Below, piece by piece: positions 45,194-56,400 of a stretch of 64,000 nucleotides of DNA. The position numbers were made by a program, and so were the translations under genes. The DNA is taken from positions 1 through 64,000 of the forward strand of contig JBQTIY010000003.1 in the NCBI GenBank assembly GCA_052387675.1, written 5' to 3'. The DNA is from JBQTIY01 sp052387675. Lineage in GTDB: Bacteria > Planctomycetota > B15-G4. Position 1 is the stretch's first letter. Every line of letters starts with the position of its first letter. The notes beneath the pieces are model-generated. The model had not been told where the DNA came from, made no database searches, and saw only the letters and a program-made list of their open reading frames with translations.

Positions 45194-47797
45194 GTGCTTC
45201 GAATCGAGCGACGATCTCTGGGTGTAGTGCTGATCTTCGTATCTCTTGTTTTCGCTGCCGGAGAGTTCCTCCGTTCTGGTTTGCAGGGCCAGTCGACTAA
45301 GCCAATCGAACCGGAATCCGCCCTCCTGGTTTCGGAGGACAGCCAGAATCCTGGGAGTTTCCAGATTCTCGACAATCGTCCGCCGGCAGAAGCGATTGAG
45401 GCACTAGTCAGCGAACCACATGGAACTGAGAAGGCTGCGATCAGAGAACACGCCTCAGATGATCAAGAGTTCACGATTGTCGGTAGAACTCGGTGGAGTC
45501 GGGGTGCCGGGGAGATCAGCGCCGTTATTGTGAGACCAGTTGCATCGGTCCAGACCGAAGGGCTCAGTGACCTACCCGACTCTCGTGCGAAGGCCGCTCT
45601 CACCTCGGGTTCAACCGAACCTGACTCGGATGGTCGCTTTTCGATTTCTGGAGTTCGCAGGGGGCAGTACGAACTGGTCGGTCGGTTGAGTTCCGAACAC
45701 ACTGAGCTGCTGAGAGGGAATGTCAGGCTCGACACGATCAGTACAGTTGACGTTGGAACGATTCACGTGGCGCCTCACTACAGAGTGAGTGGCAAGGCAC
45801 GCGTGGCTTCAGGAATCATGAACTCTTTCGCGAGGGTCTACCTCTTGCCGGTCTCCGTGACGGAGGAATCAGTCTCGTCGAAGTGTCTTCAGGCGACCTG
45901 GTCCTGCCGCACAGACCCTGATGGGGCCTTTGTGATCGACGGAGTCCGCGAAGGTCGTTACCGCTGCATCAGCGTCGCCGAAGGGCACTGGTTGGCCGAC
46001 TATGAAGTCGATGTGGTGCAGGACGTTGAACTCGACGTTCTCCACAGGCCTCAAGGCAGCATGCTGCTGACAGTCGTGGCAGAGGAGTCTGGTGTTCCGG
46101 TCGAAGCTGTGACACTGAGTATTGAACAGCAGGAGTTTGTCCTGGGCGGACACCGGCTTCCGAAACTAGCTGATGTGCCGTCGTTAAGCGTTACAGCTCG
46201 CCCGGGTCATTATGTCGTGTCGAGGATCTCTACGCCCCTCCTGAGCGCCAAGCTCCTGGCGCCTGGACGTCGACCGACAATGCTGTCGATGGCGGGTGCG
46301 CAGCCTGGAGAGGCGGTCGAACGTACAGTCGTCATGCCGAGGCAGTGTGCCGCGCGCTTCTCAGTCGTGGATGAGCAGGGCGCAGCGAGGCCAGGAGTCT
46401 CACTTGGCTTTGTGGAATCAGGTGCAGTTATGCGTCGCGAGTTGCTGCTCGCATGTGATGCAAAGGGACAGCTTGAGACTCTGAGCATTTTCGCGGGTCA
46501 GTGGGAAGTCACGGTCTACGAGGAGGGTGTGCCTCGGCACGTGTACTCGGTTGCCGTCGACAGTGGATGTGCCGAAGCTCCCGTCGTCTTGCTACTCACG
46601 ACTATGGGAGGTCTGAGACTTGTCTCTTCGGAAGGCAGCGGAGTCGGTTCGAAGCAGCATGGATGGGCCCTTCAACTTGATGAGGATCACCGACGACATG
46701 CGATCGCCAACAGTGCCCGAGTGCAGGATCGATCCGCTGAACCCGCAGCCTTAAAGTCTGGCCTCACTGACCGTCTGGGTGGACTCCGCCTCCTCGACCT
46801 GCACCCTGGTCGCTACCGTCTCGCAATCTCGCCGTGGGACGAGGCCGCGGCCCAGGTTCTCCTTGCAACAGCAGGCGTAGGGACAGAGTCGAGCCTGGGA
46901 CTTGTCAGGGACGTGGAGATTCGTCCTGGAGTCGAGAGCGAGATTTCCTACGAACTTTGGCCTGAATCAAGGCTTTATGGTGTTGCCACGAGCAGCCACC
47001 CTGTCACGGTCTTTCTTACCCAGGCCGAGACTTCAGCACCCACGAGCGCGGGTCGCCCGCTGATCCTGGCTCGCCAATCCGTCGCGGCGGACGGAGGCTA
47101 CGAGTTCCTTGGAGTCGCCAGCGGTAGCTATGTGGTCTTTTTCCAGCAGGCTGGAGTGCCTTGCTCGGTGGCACGAAGGGTGCTGATCAGACCAAGTCGC
47201 GACGAGCGGATTGATGTCACGCTGTCTTCAGCGGTCGTTCGTGGGCAAGTGTTGGAGCAGTCGACCAGGAATGTCTGTGGCGGCGTAGTCTTGGAGACAT
47301 TGCCGGCAGCCGCGGGTGTCGATGAGGTCCAACCACCTCTTTCTGATACCGAGTCGTCGCCCTCGACTGCCCAGACGCATTCCTTGAGCAACACGACGAC
47401 CTCCGGCGCTGACGGCCGATTCGAAATCTATGGGCTTGAAGTCGGAACCTACCTTCTGCGTACCGTCGGTGGCGAAGTCTCGGGGCATGCGTACTTCAGC
47501 GTTCCAGCCGCGGGTCTGCCAAGCGCCGCCGACGTTCTCGTCGAAATCACCGCCGGCGGACACCTCTGGGGTCATGTCTCGATCGACGAAGGCGTGAACA
47601 CCGACGACCTCTCCGTCTTCTTGATCGTTGAGGGTAACCAGATGGATGTCGCTGGAATCAGAGAAGGACGGTATGAATTTCGCGGCCTCAAGCCCGGTAA
47701 CTACGGAGTGCGGGTGATCAACCTCCGAACCGCGCAAATGGGGACGGAGGCGAGTGGAGTTGTGAGAGCGGGCGACACGACGCGCGTCGACTTGTAG
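45194..47797 (+). CDS. Secreted multi-domain carboxypeptidase-regulatory-like (CnaB-type) protein
   Basis: 867 residues, GTG start with GGAG at 45181. One N-terminal membrane or signal segment (LGVVLIFVSLVFAAGEF). At least six beta-sandwich units with the signature D-x-x-G-x-F-x-I-x-G-V/L-x-x-G-x-Y follow, e.g. DGRFSISGVRRGQYELVG, DGAFVIDGVREGRYRC, DGRFEIYGLEVGTYLL and REGRYEFRGLKPGNYGV. No peptidase domain is present. It is 72 bases after the glycine-rich gene, has the same low G+C, and probably belongs to the same transcript. Likely adhesion or surface structure. Confidence 0.82.
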   Translation: MLRIERRSLGVVLIFVSLVFAAGEFLRSGLQGQSTKPIEPESALLVSEDSQNPGSFQILDNRPPAEAIEALVSEPHGTEKAAIREHASDDQEFTIVGRTRWSRGAGEISAVIVRPVASVQTEGLSDLPDSRAKAALTSGSTEPDSDGRFSISGVRRGQYELVGRLSSEHTELLRGNVRLDTISTVDVGTIHVAPHYRVSGKARVASGIMNSFARVYLLPVSVTEESVSSKCLQATWSCRTDPDGAFVIDGVREGRYRCISVAEGHWLADYEVDVVQDVELDVLHRPQGSMLLTVVAEESGVPVEAVTLSIEQQEFVLGGHRLPKLADVPSLSVTARPGHYVVSRISTPLLSAKLLAPGRRPTMLSMAGAQPGEAVERTVVMPRQCAARFSVVDEQGAARPGVSLGFVESGAVMRRELLLACDAKGQLETLSIFAGQWEVTVYEEGVPRHVYSVAVDSGCAEAPVVLLLTTMGGLRLVSSEGSGVGSKQHGWALQLDEDHRRHAIANSARVQDRSAEPAALKSGLTDRLGGLRLLDLHPGRYRLAISPWDEAAAQVLLATAGVGTESSLGLVRDVEIRPGVESEISYELWPESRLYGVATSSHPVTVFLTQAETSAPTSAGRPLILARQSVAADGGYEFLGVASGSYVVFFQQAGVPCSVARRVLIRPSRDERIDVTLSSAVVRGQVLEQSTRNVCGGVVLETLPAAAGVDEVQPPLSDTESSPSTAQTHSLSNTTTSGADGRFEIYGLEVGTYLLRTVGGEVSGHAYFSVPAAGLPSAADVLVEITAGGHLWGHVSIDEGVNTDDLSVFLIVEGNQMDVAGIREGRYEFRGLKPGNYGVRVINLRTAQMGTEASGVVRAGDTTRVDL

Positions 47798-47820
47798 GCC
47801 CTCAGAGCGCGTACGGCCTT

Positions 47821-47981
47821 TGCCCAACTGCAGCGGTGGTGCGACGCGGCGGGGGGCGGTGTGCCGCGAGTTCCGAGCCGACCTCTCGGCCGCCTCGGCC
47901 GAGTCGGCGAGGTGTCTGAGCGGCACCGCCGAGCCCCCGACCCGGGCGCACTAAGCGCCCATCCGCGGGCGCACTTTGCGC
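47821..47981. repeat. Dispersed element A between convergent genes
   Basis: Copy of the palindromic element, beginning after AACTGCAGCGGTG with GTGCGACGCGGCGGGG and containing CTCGGCCGCCTCGGCCGAG and GCGGCACCGCCGAGCCCCC. GCGGGCGCAC units at its right end run up to the ugd stop. It separates the low-GC patch from the ugd gene and lies between two stop codons. Confidence 0.85.
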
Positions 47982-49301
<1,320 letters not shown>

Positions 49302-49535
49302 GGTGGTGGATCCTTGGAGACGAGAGCGAAATGAGAGAGGAGAGCGCGACGCGCTGCCCTGGACGGGGCTGTATCGAGTCCGGGCTTGCGCGGCCTTGAA
49401 AAAAAGGCTGCGCAAGGTACCCCTTGCCAAGGCCGACGGTCAACCGCGGGATGTGGGGGCAAGTGTCGCCCGGCAAGCGACTTGCAGGCCGGCCGCCAAG
49501 CCCCGACGATGGCTGCCCCACAGAAGGCCTTGGGC
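49302..49535. other. Spacer between divergent ugd and tRNA-Val
   Basis: 234 bases holding the ugd leader (ribosome binding site at 49311-49315 on the minus strand) and presumably the promoters for ugd and the tRNA. No gene or repeat is recognised and no promoter hexamers stand out by eye. Confidence 0.4.
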
Positions 49536-49611
49536 GGGCGATTGGCTCAGCGGTTAGAGCACCTGCCTTACACGCAGGGGGTCGAAGGTTCGAATCCTTC
49601 ATCGCCCACCA
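49536..49611 (+). tRNA. tRNA-Val (anticodon TAC)
   Basis: A 76-nt cloverleaf can be folded by hand. The acceptor stem GGGCGAT pairs with ATCGCCC, the D-arm contains GCTC/GAGC, and the anticodon stem CCTGC/GCAGG encloses loop CTTACAC with anticodon TAC (49569-49571). The T-arm is GAAGG-TTCGAAT-CCTTC. The discriminator A and CCA are encoded. It reads valine GUA codons and related wobble. Confidence 0.97.
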
Positions 49612-49649
49612 CTTCTGCCAACGCCCCCTGGTTCACGTAGGAAGGCCGC

Positions 49650-52600
49650 ATGAAGTCCCTCATCGCCTGGCCCCTCTTGCTGCTCGCCGTGGCCGCGCCT
49701 GGGGACGACTTGCCGACGCGGGCGCAGCGGCTGGCCGACGGCGGGCAGCCGCTGGCCGCTTGGCAACTCCTGGCCGATGCCATCGCCAAGCCGTGGCCGG
49801 CCGCGAACGACGAGAGCGGCGGGGCCGACGAGAGTGCGGCCTGGCAAGCCGCTCAAGCGGAAATCGCCGCACTGCAGTTTCAAGCGCTGACCGAGACACT
49901 CGATGCGGCGCCCGAGGCGCTCGCGCTGCTCGAAGCCTCCGCCACTCTGCTTGCGGACTGGCCACCGGCCGCAGCTTTTCGGCTGGGCTCGGTGCGCGCC
50001 GGCGCGCTGCGCGCTGCGGGCCGCTTCGACGAGGCGCGCGCTGTCTACGCCGAACTGGGCGCCTGCCGCGACGTGCTGGTGATGGGGCCCTTCGATAACG
50101 AGCGCGGCTCCGGCCTGCACTCCGCGTATCCGCCGGAAGTGTCCATCGATCTCGAGGCGGCCGTGCCCGGCAAGGAGCGGCCGGTGCGCTGGCGGAAGCA
50201 TCCCTGCCCCGAGCGCGGCCCCTCGCGGCTCATCTTGGACGGCATGCTGCGCCCCGATGAGCAGGCGGTGGCCTACCTGGCCACGGCGCTGCGCAGCGAG
50301 CGCGGCGCGGCTGGTGAGAGCGGCGCGCCTGGCGAGCGTGACGTCGTGCTGCGCCTGGGCAGCAGCGGCGCCTTCAAGGTCTTCCTCAACGGGCGCGAGC
50401 TCCTCGCGCGGGATGTCGAGCGGCCGCATCGGGCCGACCAAGACCGAGTCGTACTGCGCCTGATTCCCGGCTGGAACCAGCTCCTGGTGAAGTCCTGCGT
50501 CGAGACGGGCAATTGGAGCCTGGAACTGCGCCTCACCGAGCTGGATGGCCGGCCGGCCACGGATCTCGTCGTGGATTCCGCGCAGGTCCGAACGCCGGAG
50601 CCGAGTGAGACGACAGCGAGTGGTGCGCCGGCCGCGCTGGGCGCGCCGGCTCCCGAGGCGCGCGAGATTCTCACCAAGCTCATCGAGACGCGCTCCGCAC
50701 GGGGCGACACGGCAGGCGCCGCCGACGCTGCTCGGCTGCTCGCTCTCTACCACCTCAGCGTGCATCCCGATGACCGCGTGACCCGCAGCGCGCGCAGCGC
50801 CGCCGAGCGTGCCTTGCAACTGCAGCCCGATAACGTCGACGCGCTTTACCTGCTGGCGCGCAGCAATGAGCCGGAGGGCGCCAGCCGCGAGGAGATGGAA
50901 GTCAATCGGCGTCTACAGGCGCTGCAGGACGTGTTGCAGCGCGACCCCCAGCACGTGGGAGCGCTGCTCGATCTGGCCAGCTTCTCGATGCGCGAGAGTC
51001 CGCAGCCGGCGCGCGCGGATCAGCTCAGCAGTCGGGCGCTGGCGCAGGTGCCCGACTCTTGGCGCGCGCTCATGCTGCGAGCCAGTTTTCTTTCCGGGCG
51101 TGGCCGTAGCGCCGAGCAGGAGGCGCTGCAGGAACGCGCCCTGGCGAGTCCCGAAGCCGAACTGCGCCAGGAGGCCCTGCGGCTGAAGGCCGAACGCCTG
51201 CTGCGCCAAGGCCGGCCGGCGGAAGCCGAGGCGCTGCTGCGCCGGGCGGTGACTCGCGCCGCGCAGGATCCCGACACCGCCGGCGCGCTCATGAACTTGC
51301 TCTTCGAGCGCGAGCGGCCGCTGGAGGCGCTCGAGGTGGCGCGGCAGCTTCAGCGTGCCGTGCCCTTCGCCATCGGACCGCTGCGGCAGGTCGCCGAGCG
51401 GCTGGCCTTCGCGGGCCTGGCCGCCGAGGCGCGCGGCTTGCTCGACGAGCTCCTCGTGATCAGTCCCGAGGACGACCGCACCTTGCTCGTGGCGGCCACG
51501 CTGCACGAGCGCGTCGGCGAGGTCGACGCGGCCCAGAGCGTGCTCGCCGAGGTCGTGCGCCTGGATCCCGGCAACACAAATGCGCGCCGGCACCGCGAGA
51601 TCCTGGCGGCCGACGGTGAACGCGAGCGCTTCGAGGACCCCTGGCGGCGCGACGCCGTGGCACTGGCGGGCGGTACGGCGCCAGCCTCCGACGAGGGCGA
51701 GCCGATCGAAGTGCTCGAGCGCACGACCGTCTGGCGCGTGAACCCGGACGGCACCGAACACGTATACGAGCACCTCGTGCTGCGCGTCCTGAACCAGGGC
51801 GGCGTGCGCCAGCTCGACACGATCAGCCTGCCCACGGGCGAAGGCCGTCCGCACATTCACACGGTCCGAGTCATCCGGCCGGACGGCAGCTTCACGCGCG
51901 CGCCCTCGAGCGGCGGCCGCTCGTACTTCGATCTGCCGGCGCTGCGCCCCGGCGATCTCGTGGATCTGGAGTATCGCGTCGATCAGCGCGAGGCCGATGT
52001 CTTCGGCGAGTACTTCGGGCTGCGGCACAACTTCTACGCGGATCTCTTCGACGGCTGGCTGCCCACGCGCCACGCAGAGCTGGTGGTCGTGGTGCCCGCG
52101 GATCTGCCCTTGCACGCCGTGGAGCGCAACGGCGCTGGCCTCGAGCGCAGCGAGCGAACCGATGAGAGCGGACTGCGCGTGCTGAGCTGGGTGGCGCGCG
52201 ATCTGCCGCGTCCGCCCGTGGAGAGCCGCATGCCGGGCCGCACCGAACTGGCCCCGGTGGTGGATCTGACCACTTTCCGCGACTGGGACGCCTTCGCGCG
52301 CTGGTGGTGGAGCTTCATCCAGAAGGAGTTTGTGACCACGCCGGCAATGCGCGAGAAGGTGGCTGAGCTCACGGCCGGCCTGGAGAGCGAAGAAGATCGC
52401 GTGGAGGCCATCGCCCGCTTTGTCGGCCAGGACATCCGCTACAACTCCTGGCCCTTTGGCACGCACGGCTACGAGCCCTTCTCTGCGGCCACAATCTTCG
52501 AGCGCCGTTTCGGCGACTGCAAAGACAAGTCCATCCTGCTGCGCCAGCTCCTCGCCGAGATCGGCGTGGAGGCCGTGCCCGTGCTCATCCAGGCTGAGTG

Positions 52601-53480
52601 GGAGCGCGCCGACGAGCCGCTCGAGGCGGCCATGGTGGGGCACTTCAATCACTGCATCGCCTACGTGACGCCCACGGCAGACCGGCCGGGTTACTACCTC
52701 GATGCCACCGCCGACCGGAACCCGGTCGAGTACTTGCGCGCCGACGATCAGGGCGCGCGCGTGCTGCACGTCACGCCGCAGGGGGGCGAGCTGCACGACA
52801 TTCCCTATGCCCCGCCCGAGGAGAATGCGCTGCGGCGCCACTACACCGTGCGCCTCACGCCACAGGGCGACGGCGAGGTGACCCTCTCCGATCGCAGCAA
52901 TGGGCACTTCGCCGTCATGCTGCGCTCGCGTTACGGCGGCGAGTCGGGCGATGCGCGCAAGAGCCTGGCGCGCGAGCTGTCGGGCGCCTTCGGAGCAGTG
53001 GACGTGCTGGCGCTGCATCTCTCCGATCTGGAAGACATCGGCGAGCCGTCGCGACTCGACGTGACCTTCCTCGCCAAGGGGCTGTGGACGGCCGAGGGCG
53101 GGCTGCGCACGCTGCGGCCGGGCTTCGACGAGCTGGGTCTGGAGGGTGTCGCGGCCGAGCCGGAGGGACAGCGCCGTTTTGATCTCGTGCTCGACCGGCC
53201 CTTTCTCCAGGAAACGAACGTGCATTGGATTCTGCCGGCGGGCAGTCGGCCGGCGGCGCTGCCGCGCGATGTCCTCATCGAAGGGCCGGGCTTGCTGCGT
53301 TACAGCCAGACGGTGCGGGCCGTGGACGACGGCCTGGAAGTGCTGCGCCGATTCGAACTGCTCACGCGGCGCGTGCAGGTAGCCGAGTACGGCAACTTCC
53401 GCCGGCTGCTGCGCGAGGTCGAGCTGGCTGAAGAGCGTTCGATCGCCATCGAGCCGCCGTCGACGGAGCGCGAGCGATGA
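49650..53480 (+). CDS. TPR / DUF3857 / transglutaminase-like protein
   Basis: 1276 residues with a short signal peptide (LIAWPLLLLAVAAPG). About residues 30-660 are TPR-like helical repeats with a carbohydrate-binding-like beta insert near 150-310. DUF3857 starts near 687 (ERTTVWRVNPDGTEHVYEHL). A transglutaminase-like core follows with the catalytic cysteine in RRFGDCKDKS (about 957), histidine in FNHCIAYV (about 1000) and aspartate in YYLDATAD (about 1018), so the triad is complete. A C-terminal beta domain ends it. Substrate unknown. It ends in an ATGA overlap with a paralogue-like gene. Confidence 0.9.
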   Translation: MKSLIAWPLLLLAVAAPGDDLPTRAQRLADGGQPLAAWQLLADAIAKPWPAANDESGGADESAAWQAAQAEIAALQFQALTETLDAAPEALALLEASATLLADWPPAAAFRLGSVRAGALRAAGRFDEARAVYAELGACRDVLVMGPFDNERGSGLHSAYPPEVSIDLEAAVPGKERPVRWRKHPCPERGPSRLILDGMLRPDEQAVAYLATALRSERGAAGESGAPGERDVVLRLGSSGAFKVFLNGRELLARDVERPHRADQDRVVLRLIPGWNQLLVKSCVETGNWSLELRLTELDGRPATDLVVDSAQVRTPEPSETTASGAPAALGAPAPEAREILTKLIETRSARGDTAGAADAARLLALYHLSVHPDDRVTRSARSAAERALQLQPDNVDALYLLARSNEPEGASREEMEVNRRLQALQDVLQRDPQHVGALLDLASFSMRESPQPARADQLSSRALAQVPDSWRALMLRASFLSGRGRSAEQEALQERALASPEAELRQEALRLKAERLLRQGRPAEAEALLRRAVTRAAQDPDTAGALMNLLFERERPLEALEVARQLQRAVPFAIGPLRQVAERLAFAGLAAEARGLLDELLVISPEDDRTLLVAATLHERVGEVDAAQSVLAEVVRLDPGNTNARRHREILAADGERERFEDPWRRDAVALAGGTAPASDEGEPIEVLERTTVWRVNPDGTEHVYEHLVLRVLNQGGVRQLDTISLPTGEGRPHIHTVRVIRPDGSFTRAPSSGGRSYFDLPALRPGDLVDLEYRVDQREADVFGEYFGLRHNFYADLFDGWLPTRHAELVVVVPADLPLHAVERNGAGLERSERTDESGLRVLSWVARDLPRPPVESRMPGRTELAPVVDLTTFRDWDAFARWWWSFIQKEFVTTPAMREKVAELTAGLESEEDRVEAIARFVGQDIRYNSWPFGTHGYEPFSAATIFERRFGDCKDKSILLRQLLAEIGVEAVPVLIQAEWERADEPLEAAMVGHFNHCIAYVTPTADRPGYYLDATADRNPVEYLRADDQGARVLHVTPQGGELHDIPYAPPEENALRRHYTVRLTPQGDGEVTLSDRSNGHFAVMLRSRYGGESGDARKSLARELSGAFGAVDVLALHLSDLEDIGEPSRLDVTFLAKGLWTAEGGLRTLRPGFDELGLEGVAAEPEGQRRFDLVLDRPFLQETNVHWILPAGSRPAALPRDVLIEGPGLLRYSQTVRAVDDGLEVLRRFELLTRRVQVAEYGNFRRLLREVELAEERSIAIEPPSTERER

Positions 53481-56400
53481 GCACCGGCCTCGTGCGGTCA
53501 CTCGGTCTCACGCTGACTCTCACGCTCTTGTTCAGCCCCGGCGCGGCGGCTCAGGATCCCGCCTGGGAAGACTATGCGCGGCGGCTGGTCGATTCGCCGC
53601 TGGAGGCCACCGGCGATCGCGATCTGCTGGCCGCCGACTGGCTCGCCCTGCTGCGCGAACAGCCGCAGCATCCGCTGGCCGAGGCCACGCTGCGACGCCT
53701 CGCTTCGGTGCTCGACGAGCTGGACGATCCGCGGGCCGCGGGCGAGGCCCTGCTCGCGCTCTCCTTCCCCGAGAGCACGCCGCTGACTCCGCTGGCCGCG
53801 CAGCGCCTGCTGCGGCTGCAGGCCCTGTGCCGGACGGTGTGGTCGCCCGCCGAAGACCTCGGCGCCGATCTTTTCCCCGCGTACTTGCGGCAGTTCCTCG
53901 TGCTCGGGCCGCTCGGGCCGGTGGCGCATCCGCTCGGGCATCGCGAGGCGCGCAGCCAGTTCGCGGATCCGGGCTTCGAGCGTGCCCACGCCAGCGGACT
54001 TCCGGCCACGCTCTCGCGCCTGTATGGCGAAGAGCTGAGCTGGGCGCCGCTCGAGCGCTCGCGGCTCTCACCTTTCGTGACGCCCAGCGATCTGTGGGCG
54101 CGCGCCCGCGGACAGGTGCTGCTCGCGGCGCCCTTCGATGCGCCGGGCGGCGGCCCAGCCTGGCTGGAGATCGAGTCGCGCGGCGGCGGCCGGGCCGGAC
54201 CGGGCCGACTGCCCTTCCAGTGGTCCCTCAACGGCGCCGAGCCGCAGCTCGTGGAGAGTTACGCGGAGGAGGCCAGTGCCGTGCGCCGCGTGCCCGTCGT
54301 CCTGCGCGCCGGCCGCAACCTGCTCGTGCTGCAGCTTGCTCTCGGCAATGCCGGCTTTGCCTTGCGGCTGCTCGCGCCGGATGGGCGGCCGTTCCCAGGC
54401 CTGGTCTCGGCAGCCGCGGGCACTGAGCAGGCGCAGATGGGCGCCGAGGTGGACGCCTCACCGCCGCAGTCTTTGCCGCAGGACGCGGAGAGCGCGCTGC
54501 TTGCGCTGCCTGCGCGTGGCCCCGACACGGAGGCGCTCCTCGGCCTGCTGCTCTGTCAGGACGGCCGCCCCTTCGCTGGACTCGCGCACTTGCGTGCGGC
54601 CGCGGAGTCAGCGCCCGAGCGCACGGGACTCGTGGCCCTGCTGGCCCGCCAAACCCTGGTCGCGCCGGATCTGCCCGAGGTTTGGCAGCGCAATCGCGTG
54701 CGCGAACTGGCCGAGAGCGTGCTGGCGCGCGAGCCGCTCCGGCTGGATATGGCCCTGCATCACGCCGAAGTCCTGGCCCGCGAGGATCGCGAAGAGGAAG
54801 CCATTGCGCTGTTGCTCGAACTGAACGCTGCGCATCCGCGCCAGATGCGCTCACGCTTGCTGCTGCAGCGCGTCTACGGGCAGATTGGCCTGGAGGTGCT
54901 GGCCGAAGAGCAGCTCTTCGCAGCGCAGGCCGTGGCGCCGCGCTCGCCGGACGTGCTCTCGCGCCTGGCTCAACTGCACAGCAGTGAGGGTCAGCGCAGC
55001 CTCGGCGCGGAGTTTTCGCTGCAAGCGCTGCGCCAGCGCGGCGCGCGAGCCTCGGGGCTGGCCCAGGTCGCGCGCAGTTTCGCGGCACTTGGGCAAGCAG
55101 CGCGGGCCGAGGAACTGCTGCGCGAGGCTCTGCTGCGCGGCGAGGAGGCCGCCTTGCACGCCGAGCTGGCGGAGTTCCTGGACGACACGGGACGACTCGC
55201 GGAGGCGGAGGCCGAGTGGGCGCTGGCTGAGGCGCGCTCTTGGGACGATGCCCGTGCGCCTCTGCGGCGCGCCGAGCTGGCCCTGCGGCGTGCGGGTCAG
55301 GGTGACCCGGCGGCGGAGGCCCTGCGCCAGAGTGCGCGCGATTTCCTGGCCGAGGCCTTGCGCCGCGAGCCGAGCCAGCGCGCAGCACGCGAGCGCTGGC
55401 AGTCGCTCTACGGCCACGAGCCGACGGAAGAACTCTTCGCGCAGCAGCGCGTGGACTTCGCGCCGCTCGTCCGGGCCGCCGTGGCCAGGCCGCCCTCCGG
55501 CGACTCCATCGTGAAGCTCCTCGACCACGCCGTCGTGCAGGTCTTCGCCGACGGCGCCATGGAGACGCTCACGCAGGATCTCTACTACGCCAGCGATCTG
55601 GCCGGTTGCGAGCAGCTCGGCAGCCAAGCGCTCGCCGGCGATGTGCTGCGCGTCGCCACGCTCAAGGCCGATGGCCGCGTCTTCGAGCCGGTGCCGGTGA
55701 ATGGCGAGTACGTCATGCCGCAACTGCAGCCCGGCGACTTTGTCGTGACCGAGACGCGCCGGCTGGAGTCGGCGCCGGCCGACGGCATCGTGCGCACCGG
55801 GCCCTGGTTCTTCGCCTCCACCGAAATGCCCTTTCAGCGCAGCAGCTACGTGCTCTGCCATCCGGAGTCACTGCCGCTGCGCCTGGAGCGCCGCGGGCCG
55901 GTGGACCGCTACGAAGTGGGGCAGCGCGCAGGCGGCTGGATCGTGCACAGCCTGCTGGCCGAGGGGCGCGCGCGAGTGCTGGTGGAGCCGCACGCGCCGC
56001 CGAGCAACTGGTTTCTGCCGTGGGTCGAGTTCGGCCAGGACGCCGACGAGAGTGCGCTCATCGCGAATTTGTGGCTGCAGACGGTGGACCCCACGCGCGT
56101 GACGCCGGAAGTGCGCGCTGCGGCAGCGACGGCCTTGGCCAGTCTCGAGCCGAGCCAGCGCAGCAGCGACCTGGCGACTGCGCGCGTGCTCTACGACTTC
56201 ACGCAGGCGGCCATCGACATTCCGGGCGGCCAGTCCGCCACGCAGGCCCTGCTGGCCCGCGAGGGCCAGGCCACGTGGCTCTTTGCGGCGCTGCTGGCGG
56301 CCGCCGACGTGCCTTACGAACTCATCTGGTCGCGCGGCGTCAGTCCGGCCGCCGACAGTGAGTTGCCGCCGCCCTTCGTGGAAGGCGGCTTCTTCAGCCG

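Noticed and set aside
50913..53501. Minus-strand frame of 862 codons opposite the first transglutaminase gene
   Set aside because: Antisense shadow of a recognised protein; no start signal and no domain.
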